Origin: UBA1081 sp964495345
GTDB taxonomy: Bacteria; Bacillota; Clostridia; Oscillospirales; Acutalibacteraceae
Length of the DNA: 23,778 nt
Direction of reading: 5' to 3'
Assembly (NCBI GenBank): GCA_964495345.1
Contig: CAZBVV010000019.1
Coordinates: 1-23,778, forward strand
The position numbers were made by a program, and so were the translations under genes. Below the pieces are notes generated by a model, which worked only from the letters and a program-made list of their open reading frames with translations, was not told the origin of the DNA and ran no database searches. Numbering within the stretch: position 1 is the first letter of the stretch; each line of letters opens with the position of its first letter. Below are positions 13,940 to 22,900 of this stretch, one piece after another.

Positions 13940-15337
13940 TCAGGAGGATGCAAAAAGACTGTTTTTTACATCTCCTTTATAGAATTTATCAAGCATCTCC
14001 TCACTTACACGGTCAAGTGATTCTCTGGGGAGTAGGGAGAGCAGTTTCCAGCCAAGGTCAAGGGTTTCATCAATGGTTCTGTTTTCATTTTCACCTTGAT
14101 TTAAAAATTCATCTTCAAAGGCTTTACCGAATTTAAGTAACAGCTTATCCGTGTCGGACAACTCATCCTCACCGATAACGGAAGCCAGAGAGCGAGCATC
14201 CTGTACAAGTGCGTATGACGCAAAAAGCTGGTCGGAAAGATTTTTATGGTCTTCTCTTGTAAAACCCTTACCAATTCCGTCTTTCATAAGCCTTGAAAGT
14301 GACATCAGTATGCTTACCGCAGGATAAACACCGCCGGTTTCAAGTGAACGGTCAAGCACAATCTGTCCTTCCGTTATAAATCCCGTAAGGTCGGGAATCG
14401 GGTGTGTTATATCATCATTTGGCATTGTAAGAATGGGGATTTGCGTAACAGAGCCTTTTGAGCCTTTTACGATGCCTGCTCTTTCATAAATTGCCGCAAG
14501 GTCGGAATACAGATAGCCCGGATAGCCCTTTCTGCCGGGAATTTCGCCTTTGGAAGAACTGAATTCACGCAAGGCTTCGCAGTATGAGGTCATGTCTGTG
14601 AGAATAACAAGAATGTTCTTATTACATTCAAATGCCAGATATTCTGCTACGGTAAGGGCACATTTCGGGGTAATGATTCTTTCAATAATGGGGTCGTTTG
14701 AAAGATTCAGAAACATTGTAACCTTATTCATAACGTTTGCCTGCTCAAATGAACGGCGAAAATAGTCTGCAACGTCATTTTTAACACCCATAGCCGCAAA
14801 AACTATGGCAAAATCCTCATTATCAGCAACGGATGCCTGTTTTACTATCTGTACGGCAAGCTCGTTATGCTTCATACCTGAGCCTGAAAAAATGGGGAGT
14901 TTCTGACCTCTTATAAGTGTGGTAAGGGCATCTATTGATGAAATACCCGTGTTTATGTAGTTTTGAGGATATACTCTTGAAACGGGATTGATTGCCGTAC
15001 CGTTTATATCCTTTTTACAGACGGGGAAAACATCTCCCAAACCGTCTTTCGGTCTGCCCATACCGTCAAAAACTCTGCCGATGATTTCGGGTGAAAGGGG
15101 GAGCTCCATAGGCTTGCCTTTGAGTAATGCGGATGTGTTTGATGATGACATATTCCGTGTGCCTTCAAACACCTGGACTGCAACCTTATCGCCCTCAATC
15201 ATTACAACTCTGCCGTCACGGACTGTGCCGTTATCAAGGCGTATTTGCGCCATTTCTTCAAAAAATGCGTCACTAACACCCTCAAGAATAACAAGCGAAC
15301 CGTTTATTTCTTTAAGACCGATATATTCTTTTATCAT
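13940..15337 (-). CDS. atpB: V-type ATP synthase subunit B (regulatory head subunit)
   Basis: 465 residues, the usual length for the non-catalytic B subunit of the A3B3 head. It opens MIKEYIGLKEINGSLVILEG and contains GRVFDGMGRPKDGL, VYPQNYINTGISSIDALTTL and LPIFSGSGMKHNELA, where the P-loop is degenerate as expected for B, plus the IPGRKGYPGYLYSDLA block. The ATG at 15337 follows AAGGTGAT by 6 bases. It lies 12 bases downstream of subunit A. Confidence 0.97.
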   Translation of the reverse strand: MIKEYIGLKEINGSLVILEGVSDAFFEEMAQIRLDNGTVRDGRVVMIEGDKVAVQVFEGTRNMSSSNTSALLKGKPMELPLSPEIIGRVFDGMGRPKDGLGDVFPVCKKDINGTAINPVSRVYPQNYINTGISSIDALTTLIRGQKLPIFSGSGMKHNELAVQIVKQASVADNEDFAIVFAAMGVKNDVADYFRRSFEQANVMNKVTMFLNLSNDPIIERIITPKCALTVAEYLAFECNKNILVILTDMTSYCEALREFSSSKGEIPGRKGYPGYLYSDLAAIYERAGIVKGSKGSVTQIPILTMPNDDITHPIPDLTGFITEGQIVLDRSLETGGVYPAVSILMSLSRLMKDGIGKGFTREDHKNLSDQLFASYALVQDARSLASVIGEDELSDTDKLLLKFGKAFEDEFLNQGENENRTIDETLDLGWKLLSLLPRESLDRVSEEMLDKFYKGDVKNSLFASS

Positions 15338-15349
15338 AATATCACCTTG

Positions 15350-17104
15350 TCATTCCGCATTATCGTAAACAACCGATATTTCATCAATAAGTGAATTGAG
15401 GGCATCCGCATTATTGTTAGGAATATCATATTTCATTCTTATAACTTTTTCAAACATACCCGTAGAAAGGATTTTGGACATGGGAAGCCCCCTTGATACG
15501 GCGGCTTTTGTGCATTTGTTAAGATGCAGAATAGTTTGCATCATCTTAAAATGCTTGTAAATGGGTGTGTATGTATCGGTTGCGTCAAGAGCATTCTGCT
15601 GTAAAAAGCCGATTCGTATTACTTTTGCAATTTCAAGTGTAAGCTTTTGATCGTCAGGCAAAATTTCCGATCCGATAAGCTTTACAATTTCCATAAGCTT
15701 TGCTTCCTCGGCAAGAATAAATGCAATTTCGTTTCTGTATTTTACAAAATCGGGATGTACATTCTCTGCGTACCAATCCGAAAGCTCTGCAAGATATTCG
15801 CTGTAACTGTCATTCCAGTTAATAGCGGGGTAGTGTCTTGCATATGCAAGTGATTTGTCAAGTGCCCAGAAACAGCGTGTAAAACGTTTTGTGTTCTGAG
15901 TGACAGGCTCGGAAAAGTCTGCACCGGGAGGGGATACTGCACCGATAAGGGTAATTGAACCTTTTTCACCGCAGAGAGTTTCAAAGTAACCTGCTCTTTC
16001 GTAAAATTCCGACAGCCTTGACGGAAGATACGCAGGATATCCCTCATCAGCAGGCATTTCTTCAAGTCTGCCTGAAATTTCTCTTAAAGCCTCAGCCCAA
16101 CGGGAGGTCGAGTCAGCCATAAGTGCTGTGTGATAGCCCATATCACGGTAGTATTCCGCAAGTGTTATACCTGTGTAAATTGACGCTTCTCTTGCGGCAA
16201 CGGGCATATTTGACGTGTTTGCAATAAGTATTGTTCTTTCAAGCAACGGTCTGCCTGTGGTCGGGTCTGTAAGCTCGGAAAATTCGTTGAGCGCCTGTGT
16301 CATTTCGTTGCCTCGCTCACCGCAACCTACATATATTATTATGTCTGCATCTGCAAATTTTGCAAGCTGATGCTGTGTAACGGTTTTGCCTGTACCGAAT
16401 CCGCCGGGGATAGCCGCCGCACCGCCTTTTGCAATGGGGAACATTGTATCAATAACACGCTGCCCCGTAACAAGAGGCATGGAGATGGAAAGTCTGTTTG
16501 CTGTGGGGCGGGGAGTTCTTATTGCCCATTTCTGACAAAGAGTTAGGTCAATAATTTTACCTTGTGCGGTCTTAATCTGTACCAACACATCATTTACTTT
16601 ATACCTTCCGTCGGGTTTTGCATATATGACGGTGCCGCTTGCGTTTATGGGTACAAGAGCTTTGTGCTTTATTATCTGTGTTTCGTCGCATTGAGCAAAA
16701 ATCTGTCCTGCGGTGACCGTATCACCTGTATTTACAAGGATTTCGGTTTCCCATTCCCTGTTTTCATCAAGGGCGGGAGTATTTACTCCTTTTGTAAGGA
16801 AAATACCCGATTCCTCTGCAATAACGGTAAGGGGCTTTTGTATGCCGTCGTAAATATTTCCTAAAAGTCCGGGACCCAATGTTACGGACATGGGCTCACC
16901 TGTGGATATTATTTTTTCGCCTGCTTTAAGTCCTGCCGTGTCCTCATAAACCTGAATTGTTGTAAGGTCGTCTGCTATTTTTATAACCTCACCTGCAAGC
17001 TTAGCTTTGCCCACATAGACAGTTTCCATCATTTTAAGACCTGTTTTACCTTTTACGGTTATGATAGGACCGTTGATACCGTATATGTAATTAATCTGTG
17101 ACAA
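15350..17104 (-). CDS. atpA: V-type ATP synthase subunit A (catalytic)
   Basis: About 584 residues, the catalytic ATP-binding subunit. The Walker A motif GGFGTGKT lies near residues 234-241, with GERGNEM and SRWAEALREISGRLEEMPAD downstream, all standard. I prefer the TTG at 17104 (giving an N-terminus of MSQINYIYGINGP) because AGGTGA lies 5 bases before it and the family normally starts just ahead of this segment. The alternative GTG at 17113 is inside that ribosome binding site and adds three residues. The TGA of the upstream subunit E gene forms part of the binding site, so translation is coupled. Confidence 0.97.
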   Translation of the reverse strand: MSQINYIYGINGPIITVKGKTGLKMMETVYVGKAKLAGEVIKIADDLTTIQVYEDTAGLKAGEKIISTGEPMSVTLGPGLLGNIYDGIQKPLTVIAEESGIFLTKGVNTPALDENREWETEILVNTGDTVTAGQIFAQCDETQIIKHKALVPINASGTVIYAKPDGRYKVNDVLVQIKTAQGKIIDLTLCQKWAIRTPRPTANRLSISMPLVTGQRVIDTMFPIAKGGAAAIPGGFGTGKTVTQHQLAKFADADIIIYVGCGERGNEMTQALNEFSELTDPTTGRPLLERTILIANTSNMPVAAREASIYTGITLAEYYRDMGYHTALMADSTSRWAEALREISGRLEEMPADEGYPAYLPSRLSEFYERAGYFETLCGEKGSITLIGAVSPPGADFSEPVTQNTKRFTRCFWALDKSLAYARHYPAINWNDSYSEYLAELSDWYAENVHPDFVKYRNEIAFILAEEAKLMEIVKLIGSEILPDDQKLTLEIAKVIRIGFLQQNALDATDTYTPIYKHFKMMQTILHLNKCTKAAVSRGLPMSKILSTGMFEKVIRMKYDIPNNNADALNSLIDEISVVYDNAE

Positions 17105-17109
17105 ATGTA

Positions 17110-17703
17110 TCACCTCAAATGTAAACCGGAATTCTCATAAAACCATTCTTTCTGGTTTTCGAGTTTTGCCTGCAGGCTGTCGTTAAGAGCTATTGATTTT
17201 TCACGGCAGATACAATAAATACCGCCGAGGGTAATTGAATCGTCAATTTCAGTTGTGATTGTGCCCGAGACCGCTTTTATTGCATCATCATACTGTTTAT
17301 CTTCTGAACGAAGATAAATAACTATTGCACTCTCACCGCATATTTCAACCATTTTTTTTGCACTTTCGCAAAGCATCAGCCCGTAAGCTTCGGTAAGTGT
17401 AAATGCTTTTATTTTTTCTTCTGCCAAGGAGAAAACGGAGTCCGTTATTTCCTGTCTGACAGCAATAATCTGTTTTTTTAACTTGAAGGAGAGACTTTGT
17501 GCCTCAACACTGTCTGCAACGGTCATTTTTTCCGTGGCGGCAAAAACATATTCATCATAAAGCTGTTGAGCTTCCGCTTTAGCTTTTTCAAGCTGACGGA
17601 GCTTATGGCTTTCGGTTTCTTTAATGATAGAATCGCTGTGCGACCTTGAAGCGTCAGTTATTGCCTTGAAAAAAGCCCGGCTTTTTGCACCTGTTTCAGT
17701 CAA
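17110..17703 (-). CDS. atpE: V-type ATP synthase subunit E (peripheral stalk)
   Basis: 197 residues. The N-terminal half is a long charged helix (about 20-95) and the C-terminal half is the mixed globular domain that caps the head, matching subunit E of the peripheral stator. The start is a TTG at 17703 with GAGGTG about 8 bases upstream; that binding site contains the TGA stop of subunit F. It pairs with the small coiled-coil subunit H encoded first in the operon to make the EG/EH-type stalk. Confidence 0.9.
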   Translation of the reverse strand: MTETGAKSRAFFKAITDASRSHSDSIIKETESHKLRQLEKAKAEAQQLYDEYVFAATEKMTVADSVEAQSLSFKLKKQIIAVRQEITDSVFSLAEEKIKAFTLTEAYGLMLCESAKKMVEICGESAIVIYLRSEDKQYDDAIKAVSGTITTEIDDSITLGGIYCICREKSIALNDSLQAKLENQKEWFYENSGLHLR

Positions 17704-17714
17704 TTGATTTCACC

Positions 17715-18014
17715 TCATATACCCATTGCGTCTGATACATAACGGGTGATTGCATTGTTTTTGAAATTGCCGTCACTATCGGGAATTTCGGTAATCAGCG
17801 GCAGATTTACCGTCTTTTTAACGCTGTCTATAAAATCTGCATATTTTTCGTAAAGCTCCTGTGTTACAAGGATTATCCCCGTTTCACCGTCGGCAATACA
17901 GCCGTTGATTGCTTTTTCGCATTCTTCCGAAGAAAATACAAGGGAGTATTCTATTCCGGCAAGACGCATACCTGTTGCGGCATCCCGGTTGTCGGTAATA
18001 AGTTTAAGCTTCAT
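17715..18014 (-). CDS. atpF: V-type ATP synthase subunit F
   Basis: 99 residues, beginning MKLKLITDNRDAATGMRLAG, the conserved start of the small Rossmann-like subunit F that sits on the central stalk. It contains GIILVTQELYEKY and LPLITEIPD, both typical. The ATG at 18014 lies 4 bases after the subunit K stop without an obvious strong binding site, so it is probably read by coupling. A longer reading upstream would overlap the K gene and is not supported. Confidence 0.93.
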   Translation of the reverse strand: MKLKLITDNRDAATGMRLAGIEYSLVFSSEECEKAINGCIADGETGIILVTQELYEKYADFIDSVKKTVNLPLITEIPDSDGNFKNNAITRYVSDAMGI

Positions 18015-18018
18015 GGTG

Positions 18019-18498
18019 TTAAACTTTATTGATGATAAGAATGGAGATAACAACGCCGTAAAGTGCGATTGATTCACCCAACGCAACGAAAATAAGTGAT
18101 TTACCGAAGGATTTGGGGTCTTCACTCGTTGCCGCAATAGCCGCAGGTGCACCTGCCGCAACTGCAATACCGCCGCCTATACCTGCAAGACCTGTTACAA
18201 GACCTGCCGCAAGAAGACCCATACCTTTTGAAATGCCGTCCTCTGTTGCTGTTTCTTCAGTTTCGGCAGTAATTGCCGTGTCTGCGGAAGCTGTGTCCGT
18301 ATTCGTTGCATCTGCAGCCGATACGCTGAACATAAGTGCCGCCAAAACAATAAGTACAACGGCAAAGCTTATAAGATTCTTTCTCATTATTTTTTTACTG
18401 CTTACACCATTTATATGGCTTTTGAATGCGTTGAATGCCATAATGCTCAGAGCGATTGAGGGAAGAATTATTAATATTGCATAAATAAAAGTAGTCAT
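18019..18498 (-). CDS. ntpK: V-type ATP synthase subunit K (rotor ring proteolipid) with an N-terminal extension
   Basis: 159 residues. The C-terminal part is one classic proteolipid hairpin: helix 1 in GLVTGLAGIGGGIAVAAGAP (about 92-122) and helix 2 FGKSLIFVALGESIALYGVV with the ion-binding Glu142. Ahead of it lie two extra hydrophobic segments (about 2-24 and 41-62) and a Thr/Ala/Glu-rich linker (62-90). In Enterococcus NtpK the whole protein is two related hairpins; here the N-terminal pair does not look like a proteolipid hairpin. The Na+-ligand Gln of helix 1 is not evident, which weakly favours H+. The ATG follows GGAGGTAAC at the ideal distance. Confidence 0.93.
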   Translation of the reverse strand: MTTFIYAILIILPSIALSIMAFNAFKSHINGVSSKKIMRKNLISFAVVLIVLAALMFSVSAADATNTDTASADTAITAETEETATEDGISKGMGLLAAGLVTGLAGIGGGIAVAAGAPAAIAATSEDPKSFGKSLIFVALGESIALYGVVISILIINKV

Positions 18499-18512
18499 TT
18501 TTGTTACCTCCG

Positions 18513-21347
18513 TTATTTGTCGGAATTTAAAATAGATTTTGCAGAAACAAAGGGTTTGCCGTCGCCTGCAAAGCAGCGGCTGAACATCTCGTAGAATTCA
18601 AGTCGTAAAGCCTGAATACCTGTCAGCAGACCTTCAAGGCAAATAACCAGAATGTTACCCAGAATTACAACGAATATATTTTCACTTTCGCCTGCAAGAG
18701 AGAATACCACCATCATCATACCCGAATGAACAAGCACAAATGCACCTACTCGGAGGAATGATACTGTATTGCTGAAATATGAAAGCACATATTCAAGCAT
18801 TTCAAACACATTCTGCATAATAAAGTCTGAAATGCTGTCAGGCTTCCAGTTTTCGTGCTTATCAACGATGCCTATAAGTATTTCTTTAAGGAAAAGTATT
18901 ACCGCACATATCACCATAAGCACAATACATACGGCGTTTGGTAAAAATTCTATACCTGCCATGAAATCCACAACAAGATTTACACCGCACAGGTAGAGTA
19001 TAAGTCCTGCAAGTCCGTTATTGTCAAACAGAGCAGCACCGAACTTCTTGTTTTTGATGCTTGCATAAATATTCAGAATAATCGACACCGCAACAAGACC
19101 GATGCCTATACTTATTGCAATAAGCAGAACCGTGTTGATATTGTCCATTACCTCTAAGGGCTTGCCTTTCATTCCGACGGCGTGATACAACGGGTCAAGG
19201 AAATGCTCGTAGCCGAAGAAAGAGCCGAAAACAAGACCGAAGCACATGGATGAAATTCCGCAGGGGACAAGTATTTTTCCAAGCTCCATTTTTTTGATTT
19301 TCCATGCAAGAGCACCGAATATTGCAAGAATCAAACCTTGACCTAAATCACCGAACATTATACCGAAAAGAACGGTGTAGGTTATTGCCACGAACGAGGT
19401 TATGTCAATGGAATTGTAGCCGGGCATGCCGTACATTTTAACATAATACTCATAGGGCTGAAAAATTTTAAGATTTCTCAGCTTTGTGGGCGGTGACAAC
19501 TGTTGACTGTGTGTAACTGATTCATCAGCTTTTGCACCGCTTACGGAAAATCCGCCAACAGTTTCGTAAAGAGTAAGAATTTCTTTCTTATCCTGCATGG
19601 TTGCGTTGCCCGAATAAACATATTTACCGTTTTTCTCGGTGATATGTTGCCTTGAATTCCAGAGCCTTTGCAAATCTTCAAGGATTGAATAGCAATCAAG
19701 TATTTCTGCCTCATGTTTGTTCCAGAAATCGGTTATAAGCTGATTTTGTTTTTCAACGGTTTCAAGGTCTTTTTTGTATTTTGCACATATGGTTTCTACC
19801 GTACCTGACGTGTCCGTAATATTGAATTCTCTGAAACGGTAGGATTCAAAAATATCCGAAATTTCAGCGGCGTATTTTTTCGGCACACAGTACAGACAGT
19901 AGCAGAAGGTTTTATCCTGTGAGCAGTCATAGAAAATAAAATTCTTTTCGTCTGCAAGCTGTTTTATTATACCGACATATTCAACGGGAATTGAGCCGAA
20001 ACGCACCACCGTGTATTTTACACTCATAAGCTGTGACAAATCTAAATCGAGCGATGTGTAATGTGATAAAAGCTCAAGCTGAGTTTTAAGCTGTTTTTCT
20101 CTTGCTTTAAGTTCTTTTCTGCCCTTTGCAAGCGAGTGAATTTTGCTGTTGATGTTGAATGTGCCGCCCTCATCGGAATTTATATCTGAACCGCCCAGAT
20201 ATTTTGTAAATTTTTCAAGATATTCCTTGGTAAGAGGACGCTTATTGCCGATGCAGTTGTGAAGCTTGTCGGGTGTAAGCTGAAAGCCTACGTGATGAGC
20301 GAGATGCTCAATGTCACGTATGGAGCGTTCAAAAGGACTTGAACCCGAGTTGCTTGTTGCCGTTATGGAGGTTTCGGGGTCTTTTATTGTAAATTCAATT
20401 TCACCTACGGAAGCGAAAAGCTCTCTTGCTTCATGCTGTTTCTTTTTCGGAATCCAGCCCAGACAGCAGAATGTTTCACCTTTGACAACCGCATATTTTC
20501 TGAAATTCCAAAGCTGTTGCATATTCAGCAGTATTGAATAGTCGTAAATCAGCTCTTCACGGTTACTTTCCCAGAATTGGGTGAGAAGCCGCTGATTTTC
20601 TGTTACCTGTTCAAGCTCCGCTTTACATGAAGCAATAATATCCTGCACCGAATCATGGGGTAAATCAAGAACAAGCTCATCGAAATACAATGCGGACATT
20701 ATCTTTTTTGCTTCTTCGGCTCTGTGCTTGGGCACACAGTATACGCCCCAGAAATATTTATCATCGGATGAATAGGTTTTAAAAATGAATTTATTATCAT
20801 CCGTATACATATACAGCTTTATCATTGAGTCCTTCGGCAGACTTCCGAAATGAAGCTCAACAAGGCTTGTATTCATAAGCTCATCAGGGGAAATATCAAG
20901 CTGAGCAAAATGTTTCAGCTTGTTTATATTCTGTTCAAGCTCTTTTTGGCGTGCCTGTAGTTGTGAATGTTTTACGCTGTATGTGCTTACAACGGAGTGC
21001 AACGCAGACAGGAATGAACTGATATCACTCGTTTCAAAATTGTGCGACGTTATATATCCCGTAAGCTTTTTAAGATATTCTTTGTTTGAGGGCGTTTTAT
21101 CGCTGAATATAAGCTGTGCGTGTGATTTAAGGTCAATACCCGTGAGCGATGAAATCTCCTCAATGTTCCTGATGGAACTGTCAAACGGATCGCTTTCAAA
21201 AAGACTTTGCCAACCGTCTGTGCCGGACATATATTCCGTTGCATTTTCGGGATGATAATAGTCAATGAGCAGAGTTTTAAGGTTGAATTCGTTGAGCTTG
21301 TCAACAGGACCGGTAGCTCTTACGAACATCATTTTTTCTATTGCCAA
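18513..21347 (-). CDS. ntpI: V-type ATP synthase subunit I with a duplicated N-terminal cytoplasmic domain
   Basis: About 944 residues against a usual 600-670. Subunit I is the membrane stator that carries the ion half-channels. The membrane part (about 650-925) is normal, with the expected essential arginine in SFLRVGAFVLVH and a second in QALRLEFYEMFSR. The cytoplasmic part is present twice: residues about 57-324 and 341-607 (numbered from the GTG reading) align at a near-constant offset of 283, for example PFDSSIRNIEE/PFERSIRDIEH, YCVPK at 206 and 489, and YSIL...LWN at 273-284 and 556-567. I chose TTG at 21347 (MAIEKMMFV) because AGGTGA lies 5 bases before it and the family starts this way; GTG at 21356 lies inside that site. 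Confidence 0.95.
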   Translation of the reverse strand: MAIEKMMFVRATGPVDKLNEFNLKTLLIDYYHPENATEYMSGTDGWQSLFESDPFDSSIRNIEEISSLTGIDLKSHAQLIFSDKTPSNKEYLKKLTGYITSHNFETSDISSFLSALHSVVSTYSVKHSQLQARQKELEQNINKLKHFAQLDISPDELMNTSLVELHFGSLPKDSMIKLYMYTDDNKFIFKTYSSDDKYFWGVYCVPKHRAEEAKKIMSALYFDELVLDLPHDSVQDIIASCKAELEQVTENQRLLTQFWESNREELIYDYSILLNMQQLWNFRKYAVVKGETFCCLGWIPKKKQHEARELFASVGEIEFTIKDPETSITATSNSGSSPFERSIRDIEHLAHHVGFQLTPDKLHNCIGNKRPLTKEYLEKFTKYLGGSDINSDEGGTFNINSKIHSLAKGRKELKAREKQLKTQLELLSHYTSLDLDLSQLMSVKYTVVRFGSIPVEYVGIIKQLADEKNFIFYDCSQDKTFCYCLYCVPKKYAAEISDIFESYRFREFNITDTSGTVETICAKYKKDLETVEKQNQLITDFWNKHEAEILDCYSILEDLQRLWNSRQHITEKNGKYVYSGNATMQDKKEILTLYETVGGFSVSGAKADESVTHSQQLSPPTKLRNLKIFQPYEYYVKMYGMPGYNSIDITSFVAITYTVLFGIMFGDLGQGLILAIFGALAWKIKKMELGKILVPCGISSMCFGLVFGSFFGYEHFLDPLYHAVGMKGKPLEVMDNINTVLLIAISIGIGLVAVSIILNIYASIKNKKFGAALFDNNGLAGLILYLCGVNLVVDFMAGIEFLPNAVCIVLMVICAVILFLKEILIGIVDKHENWKPDSISDFIMQNVFEMLEYVLSYFSNTVSFLRVGAFVLVHSGMMMVVFSLAGESENIFVVILGNILVICLEGLLTGIQALRLEFYEMFSRCFAGDGKPFVSAKSILNSDK

Positions 21348-21352
21348 AAATG

Positions 21353-22417
21353 TCACCTACCTTTTTGCGGTGTATATTCACCGCAGAGGGATTCTCTTAT
21401 TTCTTCTTCTGTAAGATTGTAGCGTTTTCCCTCGATTATATGAATAATGTTACGGATTTCAATTTCCGCAAAATGAAAATATGCAAACATAACCGCAGAA
21501 GCGTCTGTGGAACGGTGAAGCGTAGCTGTAAGTTGATTGAACAGATATTGAGTCAGTGCATGATATATGTCTGAATTTTCTGTGTTACAGACAATATCCT
21601 TCATATATGTTTTTTTAAGCCGTTCGGTAAGTTCCTGCGTCGTTGACGCATTTTTCATATTTTCCAGCTCTTTTGACGTAAATGCCGTCAGTACGGGACT
21701 TGCCATTGTGTTTGCAAAATTTTCTTTAACGGCAAATCGCTTGATTCTGTACAGAGTTCTTACAAGGTCAATATCGTTTATACACATATAAAGCTTCATA
21801 AGCTCACTTTTACTGTCGGGCTTTTTTTTGCCTGACGTAAGCTTAACAAATTGCCTGTCAAGAAAATACGAAAGGTCTGTTTGAAATGCTGTAAGACTTC
21901 CTGTGAGTCTGTATTTTGTAAGAGCCTCATGCACGGCTGTATGATAAACCGTGTGCTTTGTGCATTTGAGCAGTTCCGTATCGTTTTTCGCTAACGCCAG
22001 AGCGTACAAGTCAAGTTTTGAGCGTTCATTATAAAATACCGGAAAAGTGAAAAAATAGTTTTTGCTTTTTGTTTCAAGGGAACTCAGAACTTTTACTATT
22101 TGCTCAATATCATATTTCATAATAAAATATTCAAAAAGGGAGTTGCCTGCCGCTTTTTGAAAGCGTATTACGGCAATCATCTCGTTGTACATTTTGTTGA
22201 AAAGCAGAGTTTCAAGTCTGCTTCTTTGCAATTCTTCGGTAGATGACAGTCCCTCAAAAATTTCCGAATAGGACGTGCCGTTTCGCAGATATTCGGCTAT
22301 GTCGTTAATTGATTCCGCTTTTAAAAGCTGATTATAATCCCTTTCGGTCAGACGTTTACCGTAAAGAGCCTTGACTTTTGCAAAAACGGAATTTAATGCA
22401 AAATTAGGCATTTTCAT
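21353..22417 (-). CDS. atpC: V-type ATP synthase subunit C (rotor-ring adaptor, V0 d-like)
   Basis: About 354 residues of helical protein related to archaeal/bacterial subunit C and eukaryotic subunit d, which sits on the membrane rotor ring and links it to the central stalk. It opens MKMPNFALNSVFAKVKALYGKRLTERDY, with the family's repeated pattern of three helical modules (LFEYFIMKYDIEQIVKVL; LMKLYMCINDIDLVRTLYR). The ATG at 22417 lies 1 base after the stop of subunit H; a GTG at 22426 would overlap that gene. No strong binding site is seen, so coupling is likely. Confidence 0.92.
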   Translation of the reverse strand: MKMPNFALNSVFAKVKALYGKRLTERDYNQLLKAESINDIAEYLRNGTSYSEIFEGLSSTEELQRSRLETLLFNKMYNEMIAVIRFQKAAGNSLFEYFIMKYDIEQIVKVLSSLETKSKNYFFTFPVFYNERSKLDLYALALAKNDTELLKCTKHTVYHTAVHEALTKYRLTGSLTAFQTDLSYFLDRQFVKLTSGKKKPDSKSELMKLYMCINDIDLVRTLYRIKRFAVKENFANTMASPVLTAFTSKELENMKNASTTQELTERLKKTYMKDIVCNTENSDIYHALTQYLFNQLTATLHRSTDASAVMFAYFHFAEIEIRNIIHIIEGKRYNLTEEEIRESLCGEYTPQKGR

Positions 22418-22418
22418 A

Positions 22419-22730
22419 TTATACACTTACTGTTCTTTTAAAAATTTCTTGTGCCCATTGTTCAGATTTTTCTTTTGCAACGGCTCGCATAGCTGCAATT
22501 TCAGCTTCGCTGTGCTCAACTTCCGCCTGCATGGAATCTGCAACGCTTTTTTTGTGCTGTTGTCTGATAGCTTCAACATCCTGCTTTGCCTGTGCAAGTT
22601 TTTCTGCTTTTATACGGGCAATTTCCTGTTCCGTTTCAGCCATAACAGAGGCTTTGTAGCGTTCAGCTTCATCGGTAAAAGCTTTAGCTTCTCTCTCTGC
22701 TCGGAGAATATCTTTAAGCATATTGTCCAA
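22419..22730 (-). CDS. V-type ATP synthase subunit H/G (peripheral stalk coiled coil)
   Basis: 103 residues, nearly all one charged alpha helix (AEREAKAFTDEAERYKASVM...AEVEHSEAEIAAMRAVAKEKSE), the pattern of the small stalk partner of subunit E. It is the first gene of the operon. A TTG at 22730 has AGGCGG about 9 bases upstream; an ATG at 22721 would give MLKDILRAE and is an alternative. The sigma-A promoter at 22770-22797 lies about 40 bases upstream. Confidence 0.85.
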   Translation of the reverse strand: MDNMLKDILRAEREAKAFTDEAERYKASVMAETEQEIARIKAEKLAQAKQDVEAIRQQHKKSVADSMQAEVEHSEAEIAAMRAVAKEKSEQWAQEIFKRTVSV

Positions 22731-22769
22731 AATTATCGCCGCCTAAAATTAAAAATAAACCTAATTTCA

Positions 22770-22797
22770 ATTATAGCACTTTCAGATATCAATTCAA
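22770..22797 (-). promoter_or_regulatory. Sigma-A promoter of the V-type ATPase operon
   Basis: The minus strand has TTGAAT (22792-22797), a 16-base spacer and TATAAT (22770-22775) with an extended -10 (TGC). It is the only good promoter before the nine genes, whose gaps are 1-21 bases, so they should form one transcript of about 9.4 kb. Confidence 0.8.
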
Positions 22798-22848
22798 CAG
22801 TAAATATAACGAATACTGATGTTCTGCAAAAATTTATTTTGTGTATTA

Positions 22849-22877
22849 TTGCACTTGATTTTTTTATGTGTTAATAT
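22849..22877 (+). promoter_or_regulatory. Candidate sigma-A promoter of the EFR1 ferredoxin gene
   Basis: TTGCAC (22849-22854), 17 bases, TAATAT (22872-22877), with TGT just before the -10. The start codon is 23 bases further, with AAAGGGG between. Confidence 0.6.
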
Positions 22878-22900
22878 GAAAAGGAAAGGGGATAGTTATT

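Noticed and set aside
18014..18167. Longer N-terminus for subunit F
   Set aside because: The extra residues overlap the subunit K coding region in another frame; the family starts at MKLKLITDN.
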